DNA of 64,000 nucleotides from Variovorax sp. HW608. Its GTDB lineage: Bacteria; Pseudomonadota; Gammaproteobacteria; Burkholderiales; Burkholderiaceae_C. Positions within the stretch are counted from its first letter, which is position 1. Each line of letters opens with the position of its first letter. Shown here one piece after another: positions 35,583-43,739 of this stretch. The DNA is taken from positions 3,100,001-3,164,000 of the forward strand of contig NZ_LT607803.1 in NCBI RefSeq assembly GCF_900090195.1, written 5' to 3'. The translations under genes and the position numbers were made by a program. The notes beneath the pieces were generated by a model. It searched no databases. It had not been told where the DNA came from and was given only the letters and a program-made list of their open reading frames with translations.

Positions 35583-37631
35583 TCAGGCCAGCAGCGCGTT
35601 CACGCGACGCACATAGGCCGCCGGATCGGCCGGCAGGCCGCCTTCGGCAAGCAGCGCCTGGTCGAACAGGATGTTCGCCAGATCGTCGAAATGCGCCGAG
35701 CTCTCCAGCTTCTTCACGAGCGGATGCTCGGCGTTGACTTCGAGCACCGGCTTCACCTCCGGCGCCGGCTGGCCGGCCTGCTTGAGCATGCGCGCGAGCT
35801 GCGTGCTCATGCCGCCGTCCTGCACCACCAGGCAGGCCGGTGAATCGACGAGGCGCGTGGTCACGCGCACGTCCTCGGCCTTGTCCTTGAGCGCTTCCTT
35901 GAGGCGCTCAAGCACCGGCTTGAAGGACTCGGCGGCTTCCTCGGCCGCCTTCTTCTCCGACTCGTCCTGCAGCTTGCCCAGATCGACCGCGCCCTTGGCC
36001 ACGCTCTGCAGCGCCGTGCCGTCGAACTCGGTCAGGTAGTTGAGCGCCCATTCGTCGACGCGGTCCGTCATCAGCAGCACCTCGATGCCCTTCTTCTTGA
36101 AGATCTCGAGCTGCGGGCTGTTCTTGGCGGCGGCCAGCGTGTCGGCGGTGATGTAGTAGATCGCGTCCTGGCCTTCCTTCATGCGCGACTTGTAGTCGGC
36201 CAGGCTCACGCTCACGGTGTCGCTGGTGGTCGATGCGAAGCGCAGCAGCTTGGCGATGCGCTCGCGGTTGACGAAGTCCTCGCCGAGGCCTTCCTTGAGC
36301 ACCGCGCCGAACTCGGCGTAGAACTTCGCGTACTTGCCCGATTCGTCGGCGAAGGCGGCGGCGGCCTCGGCGGCCGGCGTGGGTTGGGCGTTCTTGTCGA
36401 CCACATCGCTGACCGCGCTCAGGCCCTCGGTCGGATCGGGCGAGGGCACCGATTCGCCCGAGCCGACGTCGATCTTGCCCTCGCTGCTCTCGCTGCCGGT
36501 CTTCTGCTTCTTGGCGAGGTCCTCCAGCATGCCTAGCACGCGCTTGGTGCTGCCTTCGCGGATTGCCTTCACGTCGCGGCTTTCCTGCAGCAGTTCGCGG
36601 CTCACGTTGAGCGGCAGATCGGCGGAATCGATCACGCCCTTGACGAAGCGCAGGTAGCTCGGCAGCAGCGACTCGGCATCGTCCATGATGAAGACGCGCT
36701 TGACGTAGAGCTTCACACCCGCGTGCTTGTCGCGGTTCCAGAGGTCCATCGGCGCCTTGGCCGGGATGTAGAGCAGCTGCGTGTACTCGGTGTTGCCCTC
36801 GACCCGGTTGTGGCTCCAGGCGAGCGGCGCGTCGTAGTCGTGGCTGATGTTCTTGTAGAACTCGACGTACTGCTCTTCGCTGATGTCCTTCTTCAGACGG
36901 CTCCAGAGTGCGTTCGCCTGGTTGACGGTCTCCCACTCGCCGGTCTTGACCATCGAGCCGCCCTTGTTGTCCTCGCCCTCTTTCCATTCCTCCTTTTCCA
37001 TGAGGATGGGCAGCGAGATGTGATCGGAGTACTTGCCGATCACCGACTTGAGCTTCCACGCGTTGAGGTATTCGTCCGCGTCGTCGCGCAGGTGCAGCGT
37101 GACGCTGGTGCCGCGCTGCGGGCGGTTGATGCTGTCGACCTCGAAGTCGCCGGCACCCGCGCTGACCCAGCGCACGCCTTCCTCCGCCGGCAGCCCGGCG
37201 CGCCGCGATTCGACGGTGATCTTGTCGGCCACGATGAAGCCCGAATAGAAGCCCACGCCGAACTGGCCGATGAGTTGCGCGTCCGCCTTCTGGTCGCCCG
37301 AGAGCTTGCTCATGAACTCGCGCGTGCCGCTCTTGGCGATGGTGCCGAGGTTGTCGATGGCTTCCTGCTGGCCGAGGCCGATGCCGTTGTCGACGATGGT
37401 GATGGTCTTGGCGCCCGGGTCGAAGGACACGCGCACTTCGAGATTGGGCTGGTCTTCGTACAGCGCGGATTGGTCGATGGCCTCGAAGCGCAGCTTGTCG
37501 CAGGCGTCCGATGCGTTCGAGATCAGCTCGCGCAGGAAGATCTCCTTGTTCGAGTAGAGCGAATGCGTGACGAGGTGAAGCAGCTGCGCGACTTCGGCCT
37601 GGAAGGGGAGTTTGGTCTTGGAAATGGTCAT
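35583..37631 (-). CDS. htpG: Molecular chaperone HtpG (Hsp90)
   Basis: A 682-residue Hsp90. The GHKL ATPase domain is N-terminal: [15 protein letters not shown] (35-49), DNGIG (81-85), GVGFYSGF. The middle domain (about 230-500, with Arg-containing [17 protein letters not shown]) and the C-terminal dimerisation domain follow. Compared with the roughly 620-residue E. coli protein there is an insertion of about 50 residues at 378-429 (Ser/Gly/Pro/Ala-rich, acidic). It sits between LAKKQK and [13 protein letters not shown] in the middle domain. It is transcribed away from the surface-assembly cluster, the two starts being separated by an A+T-rich 262-bp gap. Confidence 0.97.
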   Translation of the reverse strand: MTISKTKLPFQAEVAQLLHLVTHSLYSNKEIFLRELISNASDACDKLRFEAIDQSALYEDQPNLEVRVSFDPGAKTITIVDNGIGLGQQEAIDNLGTIAKSGTREFMSKLSGDQKADAQLIGQFGVGFYSGFIVADKITVESRRAGLPAEEGVRWVSAGAGDFEVDSINRPQRGTSVTLHLRDDADEYLNAWKLKSVIGKYSDHISLPILMEKEEWKEGEDNKGGSMVKTGEWETVNQANALWSRLKKDISEEQYVEFYKNISHDYDAPLAWSHNRVEGNTEYTQLLYIPAKAPMDLWNRDKHAGVKLYVKRVFIMDDAESLLPSYLRFVKGVIDSADLPLNVSRELLQESRDVKAIREGSTKRVLGMLEDLAKKQKTGSESSEGKIDVGSGESVPSPDPTEGLSAVSDVVDKNAQPTPAAEAAAAFADESGKYAKFYAEFGAVLKEGLGEDFVNRERIAKLLRFASTTSDTVSVSLADYKSRMKEGQDAIYYITADTLAAAKNSPQLEIFKKKGIEVLLMTDRVDEWALNYLTEFDGTALQSVAKGAVDLGKLQDESEKKAAEEAAESFKPVLERLKEALKDKAEDVRVTTRLVDSPACLVVQDGGMSTQLARMLKQAGQPAPEVKPVLEVNAEHPLVKKLESSAHFDDLANILFDQALLAEGGLPADPAAYVRRVNALLA

Positions 37632-37809
37632 GACGCGTTGTCAGTCGAAAGAAAACACATCGCCGATGGCGAACAGACAACTTTACTGGACGCTCTGGTG
37701 CAGCAGCCGTGGCCGAATGCGCCGTCGCCGTGGGCGCAAACATACAGTTGCAAAAACTTACATCGCAAAAAAACGCCAAAAAGTACTCATTTAGACATTT
37801 TGAGAACTA

Positions 37810-37840
37810 TGTCCTACAACGAATGGCATATCTGTCCTAC
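37810..37840. promoter_or_regulatory. Direct repeat TGTCCTAC x2 in an A+T-rich promoter region
   Basis: TGTCCTAC occurs at 37810-37817 and 37833-37840, start-to-start 23 bp (about two helical turns). The gap is A+T-rich, unlike the rest of the window. A few bases later an imperfect inverted repeat, ACGCATCGA then TCGACATGCGT, spans about 37846-37871. The elements lie 54-84 bp before the first gene of the secreted-protein cluster, the position expected for activator binding. The cognate regulator is not identifiable here. Confidence 0.45.
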
Positions 37841-37893
37841 ATTGAAACGCATCGACTTTATCGACATGCGTCGATCAATTTAGGAAATCAATC

Positions 37894-38541
37894 ATGAAAA
37901 GGTTCCTCCCGCTCCCGATCGTTGCGGCCCTCGTCTTGCCGCTGGCAGCACTGGCGGAATCCAACGTCAACCCCAGCACGCCGTCCAACGGCACCGCCCA
38001 GGCACGCGTGGACGTCAAGATCACCGTTCCGCGCGTGCTCTTCCTGCAAGTCGGTACCGGCACGGTCATGGCGGCAGGAACGACGGTCGACCTAATGGAC
38101 TTCCAGGTGCCCGCCAGCGGCATCGGCAACAGCACTTCCGTGGCCGCCACCGCCGCCAGCGGCGACCAGGCCAATGGTTCCGTCACGGTTCGCGTGCTGG
38201 CCAACGGCAACAGCAATGTCAGCCTGAATTCCTCCACCACCGGCGCCATGACCAACGGCGCGGGCTCGACCATCGGCTGGGACCAAATCGACGTCACGGC
38301 ATCGGCCCTTGCCACGACCACCTCCGGCTACACCAACGCCGCGATCACGCATCCGGCCTTCAACAGTTCCAACACCGGCGCAGGCACCGCGACCACCTTG
38401 ACGGCAACCTCCGGCCTGGTTCGCCAGGAAGGCAAGTGGACCTATGCCTACAAGAACCAGAACGTGGTTGCAGCCGGCACCTACGGCGGTGCAAGCAACA
38501 CCAACAACGGCACCGTGACCTATACCGCCACGATGCCCTGA
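37894..38541 (+). CDS. Secreted subunit-like protein 1 of the surface assembly cluster
   Basis: A 215-residue protein with a signal peptide (about 1-21, ALAES). The mature chain is rich in Thr, Ser, Asn, Gly and Val, with no Cys, as in beta-sandwich fimbrial subunits. An N-terminal strand holds the motif ITVPRVLFLQVGTGT (about 44-58). The C-terminus GTVTYTATMP ends in alternating hydrophobic residues, as donor-strand-type subunits often do. It is clearly paralogous to the next gene. The first gene of the cluster, with AGGAAA before the ATG, it is probably the major and most expressed subunit. The identity is structural inference; no Pfam-type name comes to mind. Confidence 0.75.
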   Translation: MKRFLPLPIVAALVLPLAALAESNVNPSTPSNGTAQARVDVKITVPRVLFLQVGTGTVMAAGTTVDLMDFQVPASGIGNSTSVAATAASGDQANGSVTVRVLANGNSNVSLNSSTTGAMTNGAGSTIGWDQIDVTASALATTTSGYTNAAITHPAFNSSNTGAGTATTLTATSGLVRQEGKWTYAYKNQNVVAAGTYGGASNTNNGTVTYTATMP

Positions 38542-38575
38542 GCACGCCGGCTTCCTCGACGAGTTCATTCCGATC

Positions 38576-39217
38576 ATGTGGACCTGGGCGCGGCTGGCGC
38601 TGCTGGCCGGGCTCGCCGCTGCTGTGCAGGCCGCGGCCCACGCCGAATCCCAATTCGTCAGTGGGTCGAGCGGCACGCTGACGGCCACGGCCCGCCTCGA
38701 TCTCATCGTGACCATCCCCCGCATCCTGTACCTGCGGGTGGGCACGGGCACCGAATACGCCAGCAGCGCCACGATCGACATGATCAGCTTCGCGGTCCCG
38801 GCCGCCTCGGTCGGCACCGGCACGCCGGTGGCCGGCACCGGCGGCGACCTGGGCAGCGGGGCGGTCACGGTGCGGGTGATGGGCAACGGCGGCGACATCA
38901 CGCTCAACGCCAACACCACCGGCCCGCTGAACAACGGCACGGCCAGCCAGCAGATCGGCTGGGACCAGATCACGGTGGCCAGCAGCGCGCTGTCGAACAC
39001 CACCGCCAACTTCAGCAACGGCAGCATCACCCACCCGAGCTTCAACGCCACCGGCGGCGCGGGCACCTCGGTGCTGCTGCCGGCGTCCAACAAGATGGTG
39101 CGCCAGGAGGGCAAGTGGACCTACAGCTATGCGAACAACAATGTGGTCGCGGCCGGCACGTATGGGGGCGCGGGGGTCAACAATGGCCGGGTCACCTACA
39201 CGGCGACCATGCCCTGA
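38576..39217 (+). CDS. Secreted subunit-like protein 2 (paralogue of protein 1)
   Basis: A 213-residue protein with a signal peptide (about 1-23, AAHAES). Its sequence runs parallel to the preceding gene: VTIPRILYLRVGTGT corresponds to ITVPRVLFLQVGTGT. Both share IGWDQI..AS.AL, ITHP.FN, RQEGKWTY.Y and the identical ending VTYTATMP. The pair therefore arose by tandem duplication and has diverged considerably, so both copies are probably kept for distinct roles such as major and minor subunit. The gap to protein 1 is 34 bp and to protein 3 is 19 bp, consistent with a single transcript. Confidence 0.75.
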   Translation: MWTWARLALLAGLAAAVQAAAHAESQFVSGSSGTLTATARLDLIVTIPRILYLRVGTGTEYASSATIDMISFAVPAASVGTGTPVAGTGGDLGSGAVTVRVMGNGGDITLNANTTGPLNNGTASQQIGWDQITVASSALSNTTANFSNGSITHPSFNATGGAGTSVLLPASNKMVRQEGKWTYSYANNNVVAAGTYGGAGVNNGRVTYTATMP

Positions 39218-39236
39218 GTTCCGGGAGATCGAGACG

Positions 39237-39893
39237 ATGCCCAGCGTGATGCGCCTTTCATCGCCCTCTGCTTGCGCGGCCAGGGCCGCTGCGGCTGCCG
39301 CGCTGGCCATCGCGGGCCTTGCGGGCGCGGGCAGCGCGCAGGCCTACCTGGTCAGCATCACGCCCGGCGCACGGGCGATCTACCTGCAGGTGGGGACCGG
39401 CAGCTTCACCGGCACCTACAGCGGCGGCACGCCCGGCAACGACAGCACGATCAACACGGTCACCGCCACGGTGCCGGCCAGCGCCATCGGCGCCGGTGCG
39501 CAGACCATGGCGACCAACAGCACCACGGCCAACAGCCCCTACGACAACTATGCGTACTGCACGCCAGGCAGCGGGCAGGTCTACGTCGGCGGCTTCTACC
39601 GGTCGCACGGCTCCAAGCAGGACGCGACGCTGACGGTCACCGCGCCGGCCTACCTCGTCAACGCGACCAGCGACACCATCCCGATCAGCACGATCTCGTG
39701 GGTATCGAGCGGCGCCCGCGACGCATCGGCAACGATCCCGAGCGGCACATTCACCGGATCCCGGCAGCTTCTGCTCTCGGTCGGGGTCAACAGCTGGTTC
39801 GAAAGCTGCCTGACCTTCAGCTACTCCAACGCGCAACTCGCGCCCGCCGGCACCTTCACCGGCCGCGCGGTCTACGAACTGGTCGCGCCATGA
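39237..39893 (+). CDS. Secreted subunit-like protein 3 (distant relative, with Cys pair)
   Basis: A 218-residue protein with a signal peptide (about 1-35, Ala-rich, AQAYL). It keeps the N-terminal signature in altered form, AIYLQVGTGSF, and the same Thr/Ser/Asn/Gly-rich beta composition. Unlike proteins 1 and 2 it has two mature Cys residues (AYCTPGSG and ESCLTF) that could form a disulfide, and it ends in GRAVYELVAP. It may be a tip or adaptor subunit (inference). I chose ATG 39237; ATG 39249 is possible. Its stop overlaps the next gene's ATG (ATGATGA). Confidence 0.65.
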   Translation: MPSVMRLSSPSACAARAAAAAALAIAGLAGAGSAQAYLVSITPGARAIYLQVGTGSFTGTYSGGTPGNDSTINTVTATVPASAIGAGAQTMATNSTTANSPYDNYAYCTPGSGQVYVGGFYRSHGSKQDATLTVTAPAYLVNATSDTIPISTISWVSSGARDASATIPSGTFTGSRQLLLSVGVNSWFESCLTFSYSNAQLAPAGTFTGRAVYELVAP

Positions 39894-40381
39894 TGACTAT
39901 TTCGCTGCGCCGGATCGTCAAGGGCATTGCGTTTGCGCTGTGCGCCATCCTTTTCGCGATCCTGGCCGCGCCTTCGCCGGCCGCAACGTTTCGGGTCGAC
40001 GACACCGGCACGCTGGTGAGCCAGCCGGTCACGCCGATGAAATGGCGCCAGGTCGTGCCTTCGCGCACCGGCGACAACGCGGTCGAAGGCCAGCTCAGCG
40101 TGGCGCTGCGCCTGAATCTCACCAACTGGATCAACCGTCCGGCGCGCATCTACATGGTGCTCGCGCCCACGGAGGGCGAGCAGCTCATTGCCAGCTGGCG
40201 CACGCAGGGGCGCCTGCTGCCCGGCTCGGTGCGCGGCGGCGGGCGCACGCTGGTGTTCGACGGCGTGGTGAACGAGCCCTTCCTGAATGAAACCATCCGG
40301 CTCAACCTGCTGGCCGATGGCCGGCTGCTGACGCGGACGCAGCAGCTGCAGTTCTATTTCGAGATCGAGGTATCGCCTTGA
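39890..40381 (+). CDS. Small exported protein of the surface assembly cluster
   Basis: A 163-residue protein with a signal peptide (about 1-31, SPAAT). The mature domain has an Ig-like strand pattern: VEGQLSVALRLNLTNWINRPARIYMVL and LLTRTQQLQFYFEIEVSP are amphipathic strands. An aromatic WRTQGRLLPGSV segment lies between them. I do not recognise a family. It starts inside the stop region of protein 3 and its own stop overlaps the chaperone's TTG start, so translation of these genes is linked. It could be a minor subunit or a periplasmic accessory factor. Confidence 0.65.
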   Translation: MMTISLRRIVKGIAFALCAILFAILAAPSPAATFRVDDTGTLVSQPVTPMKWRQVVPSRTGDNAVEGQLSVALRLNLTNWINRPARIYMVLAPTEGEQLIASWRTQGRLLPGSVRGGGRTLVFDGVVNEPFLNETIRLNLLADGRLLTRTQQLQFYFEIEVSP

Positions 40382-41211
40382 ACCGACCGACCGTTCTTCG
40401 CTCGCTCCGATACCGCGGGCGCCTCCGATCGCTGACGCTGCTCGCGCTGGGTCTGGCCGCGCTGTGCCCGGCGGCCTTCGCGCAATTCGCGCTCGCGGTG
40501 TCGCCGCCGCGCTTCGAACTCAAGAGCAAGCCCGGCACGCCGATCCGGGAGGTGATCGAGCTGTCGCAGGTCGATGCTCGGCCGGGCGCCTACACGGTGC
40601 GCACCGCCGACTGGACCTTCAAGCCCGACGCCACGGTCGACTTCATCGACGCGCTGGCGCCCAACAGTTGCCGCCCATGGGTGGCGATCGAGCGCAAGGA
40701 GCTCACCGTCACGCCGGGGCGGCCCTATCGCTTCCGCTTCGAGGTCGCAGCGCCGGCGGACACGCCGCCGACGGAATGCCGCTTCGCGATCCTCATCGAA
40801 GGCAAGGAGCAGCCCGCGAGCCCGAACATGCCGATCGGCCTCGCGGCCCGCGTCGGCGTCGTCGTCTACGTGGCGGTCGGCGAGGTTCAGCCGGCGCTCA
40901 GCGTGGTCGGCGCCGCGGTGCAGACGGTCAACGGCATGAAGGTGCCGGTGCTCAAGGTGCGCAACGACGGCACCGCGCACGGCAGGCTCGGCGGCTTCCT
41001 CAAGGGCACGGATGCCAGCGGCACGGCGCTCGAATTCACCGCCGCCACCCTCCCGATCCTGCCGGGGGAGACGCGCGACATCGCCTTGAGCGCGACGCGT
41101 CCGGGCAACGCGGACGCGGCGGTGCAGGTCAGCTTTCCGGTGACGGTGCGCGGCAAGCTCGAATGGGGTGATTCGGGGTCGACCGAGATCGATCAGCGCT
41201 TCGCTCCATGA
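40378..41211 (+). CDS. PapD-like periplasmic chaperone
   Basis: A 277-residue exported protein (signal about 1-34, AFAQF). The first Ig-like domain has FALAVSPPRFELKSKPGTP followed by REVIELSQVDARPGAYTVRTADW, in which SPPRFEL.....P resembles the A-strand and G1-region layout of fimbrial chaperones. A Cys pair (NSCRPW, TECRFA) could bridge the first domain. The second domain begins near 165 (VVVYVAVGEVQPAL). TTG 40378 overlaps the preceding stop (TTGA). Its role would be to hold the secreted subunits of this cluster in the periplasm. The call rests on fold-like pattern and context, not on a high-identity motif. Confidence 0.65.
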   Translation: MNRPTVLRSLRYRGRLRSLTLLALGLAALCPAAFAQFALAVSPPRFELKSKPGTPIREVIELSQVDARPGAYTVRTADWTFKPDATVDFIDALAPNSCRPWVAIERKELTVTPGRPYRFRFEVAAPADTPPTECRFAILIEGKEQPASPNMPIGLAARVGVVVYVAVGEVQPALSVVGAAVQTVNGMKVPVLKVRNDGTAHGRLGGFLKGTDASGTALEFTAATLPILPGETRDIALSATRPGNADAAVQVSFPVTVRGKLEWGDSGSTEIDQRFAP

Positions 41212-43289
41212 GGCGCCGGCTCGCCTGCGTCGCGCTCGGCATGCTCGGCGCGGGCTCTGCGCTGGACGGCCGGGCCGAAGAGCCGGCGGCGCCTGCCTAT
41301 GAGGACCGCGTGCTCGAGAGCGGGCCGCAGGCCGAGGTCGACGAATCCGCACTCGAGGCCCCCTCCACCGGCTGGCCGCGCGGCGGCAGCGTCGAGCTGC
41401 AATCGCAGCGCCAGCGCGTGGTCACCGAAGCTCGCAACCAGACGCTGCAGTTCACAGGCTTTCTCGACACGCCGAACTACGGCGCCTTCTCCGCCGACCT
41501 GAGCCTGAACCGCTACCGCAGCCCGGTGACCGTGTTCGACGTCACCGGCCTCGGTGGCACGCTCTACAACCTCTCCTACCTGAGCGGCAACACCGGCCGC
41601 ATCGACCAGCGCGCGATGCCCCTCGAGAACGGCTGGTACGCCAACAACAGCCTCGGCGACATCAATACCGCCGCCACGCCGATGTCGCGCGGCCTCGGGC
41701 GGGTCTTCCTGCCCTCGCTGCCGATCGAAGGCTTCTCCACCAGCTTCGAGAAGCCCGGCATCACCAGCATCAACGCCTCCAGCGGCCGGCTGGGCTTCTT
41801 CGACGGGATCAACTCGCAGGGCTTCACGGTCGGGCGCGGCAACGCGACCACGTTCGGCGCGCAACAGCGGCTCAGCGGCGACGACAACCCGCTCGGCATC
41901 AACCGCACCGACGCCGCCTTCCAGCTGGTGGACGCGCGCGACGTCAACCTCAACGGCCTGACCGGCTATGCGCAGAACACCCGCGCGTACTGGGGCGGGC
42001 TCTCGTGGCAGGGCGTGTCGCCCTGGGCCGACTCGGTCGGCGCCGGCATCGGCCCGCTGACCGAGCGCCCGGGCGGGATGCGCGTGCAGGCCAACTACGC
42101 GCACAGCGAAGGCCAGCCGTCGACCCCCGGCTCGCTCGCGCCGCGCGATTCGGCCAACGGCTTCTGGGTCGATGCGGACTGGCGCGGCGACTGGGCGCGG
42201 CAGAGCGCGAGCCTCTTCCGCTTCGATCCGGCGCTGCGCTGGGGCAGCACGCCGATCGCGGGCGATCTGCAGGGCGCGAGCTGGCGCGGCGACGTCTCGA
42301 CCCGGCAGTGGCAGCTCGGCACCAACCTGGAACTGAGCGAAAGCGTGAGCGGCCTCAGCGGCCGCTCGCTCTTCGGCAACGTCTTCGGGCGCTACCGTTT
42401 CGATTCGCGCGACGCGATCTCGTCGACCCTCGCCGGGCGCACCGGCAGCCAGGCCGCGCAGTCGATCGAAGTCACCTGGGAACACATCTCGCCGACCTGG
42501 GGCCAGAGCCAATGGCGCACGGACATCGCGCACGGCCGCAACTCGCAAGTGGTGCGCTTCGGCCTCGACCAGGCCTGGCCGGTGGCGGAAAACGCCTCGC
42601 TCTCGACCACGCTGGCGCTCGAGCAGGCCGAGCAGCTCGGCGTCACCGCGCGCTCCGCGATCTGGGGCGCGCTCGGCAGCCTGCCCTTTCTCGCGAGCGG
42701 CCGGCTCGACCTGGGCGTGCGCGGCAGCAACGGCATCGGCGGCAACGACGCGCGCTACCTCAACGCCAATGCGCGCGTGAGCTGGGCGCTGGGCGCCGGC
42801 TGGTCGTTCTACGTGCAGTACACCGCCGCGCAGGGGCAGGAATCGCTCAATCCGGCGGTGGTATCGGCGTTGACCGCGGCCACCCTGGCGCCCGTGGTCG
42901 TGCTGCCGTCCAGCCGGACGCTGATGTTCGCGATCCGCTACGAGGCGCGCGCCGGCACGGCGACCGTGCCGATCGGCGGCAGCGCCGCCGGCGGCTCGGG
43001 CCGGCTCGAAGGCCACGTGTTCTTCGACCAGAACGGCAACGGCGTGCGCGAGGCCAACGAAGGCGGCATCCCCGGCGTCACGGTGGTGCTCAACGGCCGT
43101 TTCGTCGCCCGCACCGACGCACAGGGCTTCTACAGCTTCCCGGCGGTGGCGCCCGGCCATCACGAGATCGAACTCATCCCCGACAACCTGCCGCTGCCGT
43201 GGAGCAATCCGGGTCCGGCGACGCGCCGCGTCGACGTGTTCGTGCGCGACACGACCACCGCCGACTTCGCGATCCAGCGCGACCGCTGA
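41208..43289 (+). CDS. Usher-like outer-membrane beta-barrel with C-terminal SdrD-B-like domain
   Basis: A 693-residue exported protein (signal about 1-23). From about 60 to 580 it alternates aromatic and polar residues in strand-length runs (ADLSLNRYRS, MRVQANYAHSEG, WQLGTNLELSESV, ARVSWALGAGWSFYVQYTAA), a typical outer-membrane barrel pattern. Residues about 600-690 form a separate domain with GHVFFDQNGNGVREANEGGIPGV in parts (DQNGNGVREANEGG), then VARTDAQGFYSFPAVAPGHHEIEL: an SdrD-B/carboxypeptidase-regulatory-like fold with a Ca-type Asp/Asn loop. It is shorter than classical ushers (about 800+). The ATG overlaps the chaperone stop. By context it is the secretion pore for the subunits. 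Confidence 0.65.
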   Translation: MRRRLACVALGMLGAGSALDGRAEEPAAPAYEDRVLESGPQAEVDESALEAPSTGWPRGGSVELQSQRQRVVTEARNQTLQFTGFLDTPNYGAFSADLSLNRYRSPVTVFDVTGLGGTLYNLSYLSGNTGRIDQRAMPLENGWYANNSLGDINTAATPMSRGLGRVFLPSLPIEGFSTSFEKPGITSINASSGRLGFFDGINSQGFTVGRGNATTFGAQQRLSGDDNPLGINRTDAAFQLVDARDVNLNGLTGYAQNTRAYWGGLSWQGVSPWADSVGAGIGPLTERPGGMRVQANYAHSEGQPSTPGSLAPRDSANGFWVDADWRGDWARQSASLFRFDPALRWGSTPIAGDLQGASWRGDVSTRQWQLGTNLELSESVSGLSGRSLFGNVFGRYRFDSRDAISSTLAGRTGSQAAQSIEVTWEHISPTWGQSQWRTDIAHGRNSQVVRFGLDQAWPVAENASLSTTLALEQAEQLGVTARSAIWGALGSLPFLASGRLDLGVRGSNGIGGNDARYLNANARVSWALGAGWSFYVQYTAAQGQESLNPAVVSALTAATLAPVVVLPSSRTLMFAIRYEARAGTATVPIGGSAAGGSGRLEGHVFFDQNGNGVREANEGGIPGVTVVLNGRFVARTDAQGFYSFPAVAPGHHEIELIPDNLPLPWSNPGPATRRVDVFVRDTTTADFAIQRDR

Positions 43290-43382
43290 TCTCCATCTTC
43301 GGAAGGATGCTCCACCCTTCACATTTGGATCAAACTGCCGATATCCCGAGGTCGGCGTCGCCCGGACGCAGGATGGAGTGCA

Positions 43383-43727
43383 ATGTCGGGGAAAGAGATC
43401 GGTGCGAATCGCGGCGTCGGCGGACGCGCGGCCAGGGGCATCCTGCTCGCGGTGATGCTCGCGCCGCTCGCCTGCGCGGCCGAAGCCACCATCGCTGCGC
43501 CCGGCGCGAACAGCGCGTCCGCCCGTCTGTCGTTCAGGATCGTCGTTCCGCCGGTGTTCCGCGTGCTGCAGATCACGCCGGTCAAGGAGGGCTTGCAGTA
43601 CCGCGTCTGGACCAATATGCCGTCCATCCTGCTCAACGGCATCGAATACCGGTTCAGCCGCGTCGGCGAAACCACGCTGACCATTGCCGCCCCTCCGGAC
43701 GGCGTCTTCATCGTCCACGGCCTCTGA
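43383..43727 (+). CDS. Small exported protein with subunit-like N-terminal strand
   Basis: A 114-residue protein with a signal peptide (about 1-33, CAAEA). The mature part starts with LSFRIVVPPVFRVLQITPV, which resembles the PR[IV]L[FY]L[QR]V strand of the subunit-like proteins at the head of the cluster. It ends in TLTIAAPPDGVFIVHGL. GGAG lies just before the ATG, 93 bp after the barrel gene. It may be a last minor subunit or anchor. The next gene is convergent and unrelated, so this marks the end of the cluster. Confidence 0.6.
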   Translation: MSGKEIGANRGVGGRAARGILLAVMLAPLACAAEATIAAPGANSASARLSFRIVVPPVFRVLQITPVKEGLQYRVWTNMPSILLNGIEYRFSRVGETTLTIAAPPDGVFIVHGL

Positions 43728-43739
43728 GGCCCGAGGCCG

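Noticed and set aside
41193..43718. An 841-codon open frame on the minus strand
   Set aside because: It is antisense to the barrel-like gene and has low-complexity Arg/Ala/Val/Asp composition. The plus-strand frame has a signal peptide and coupled start.
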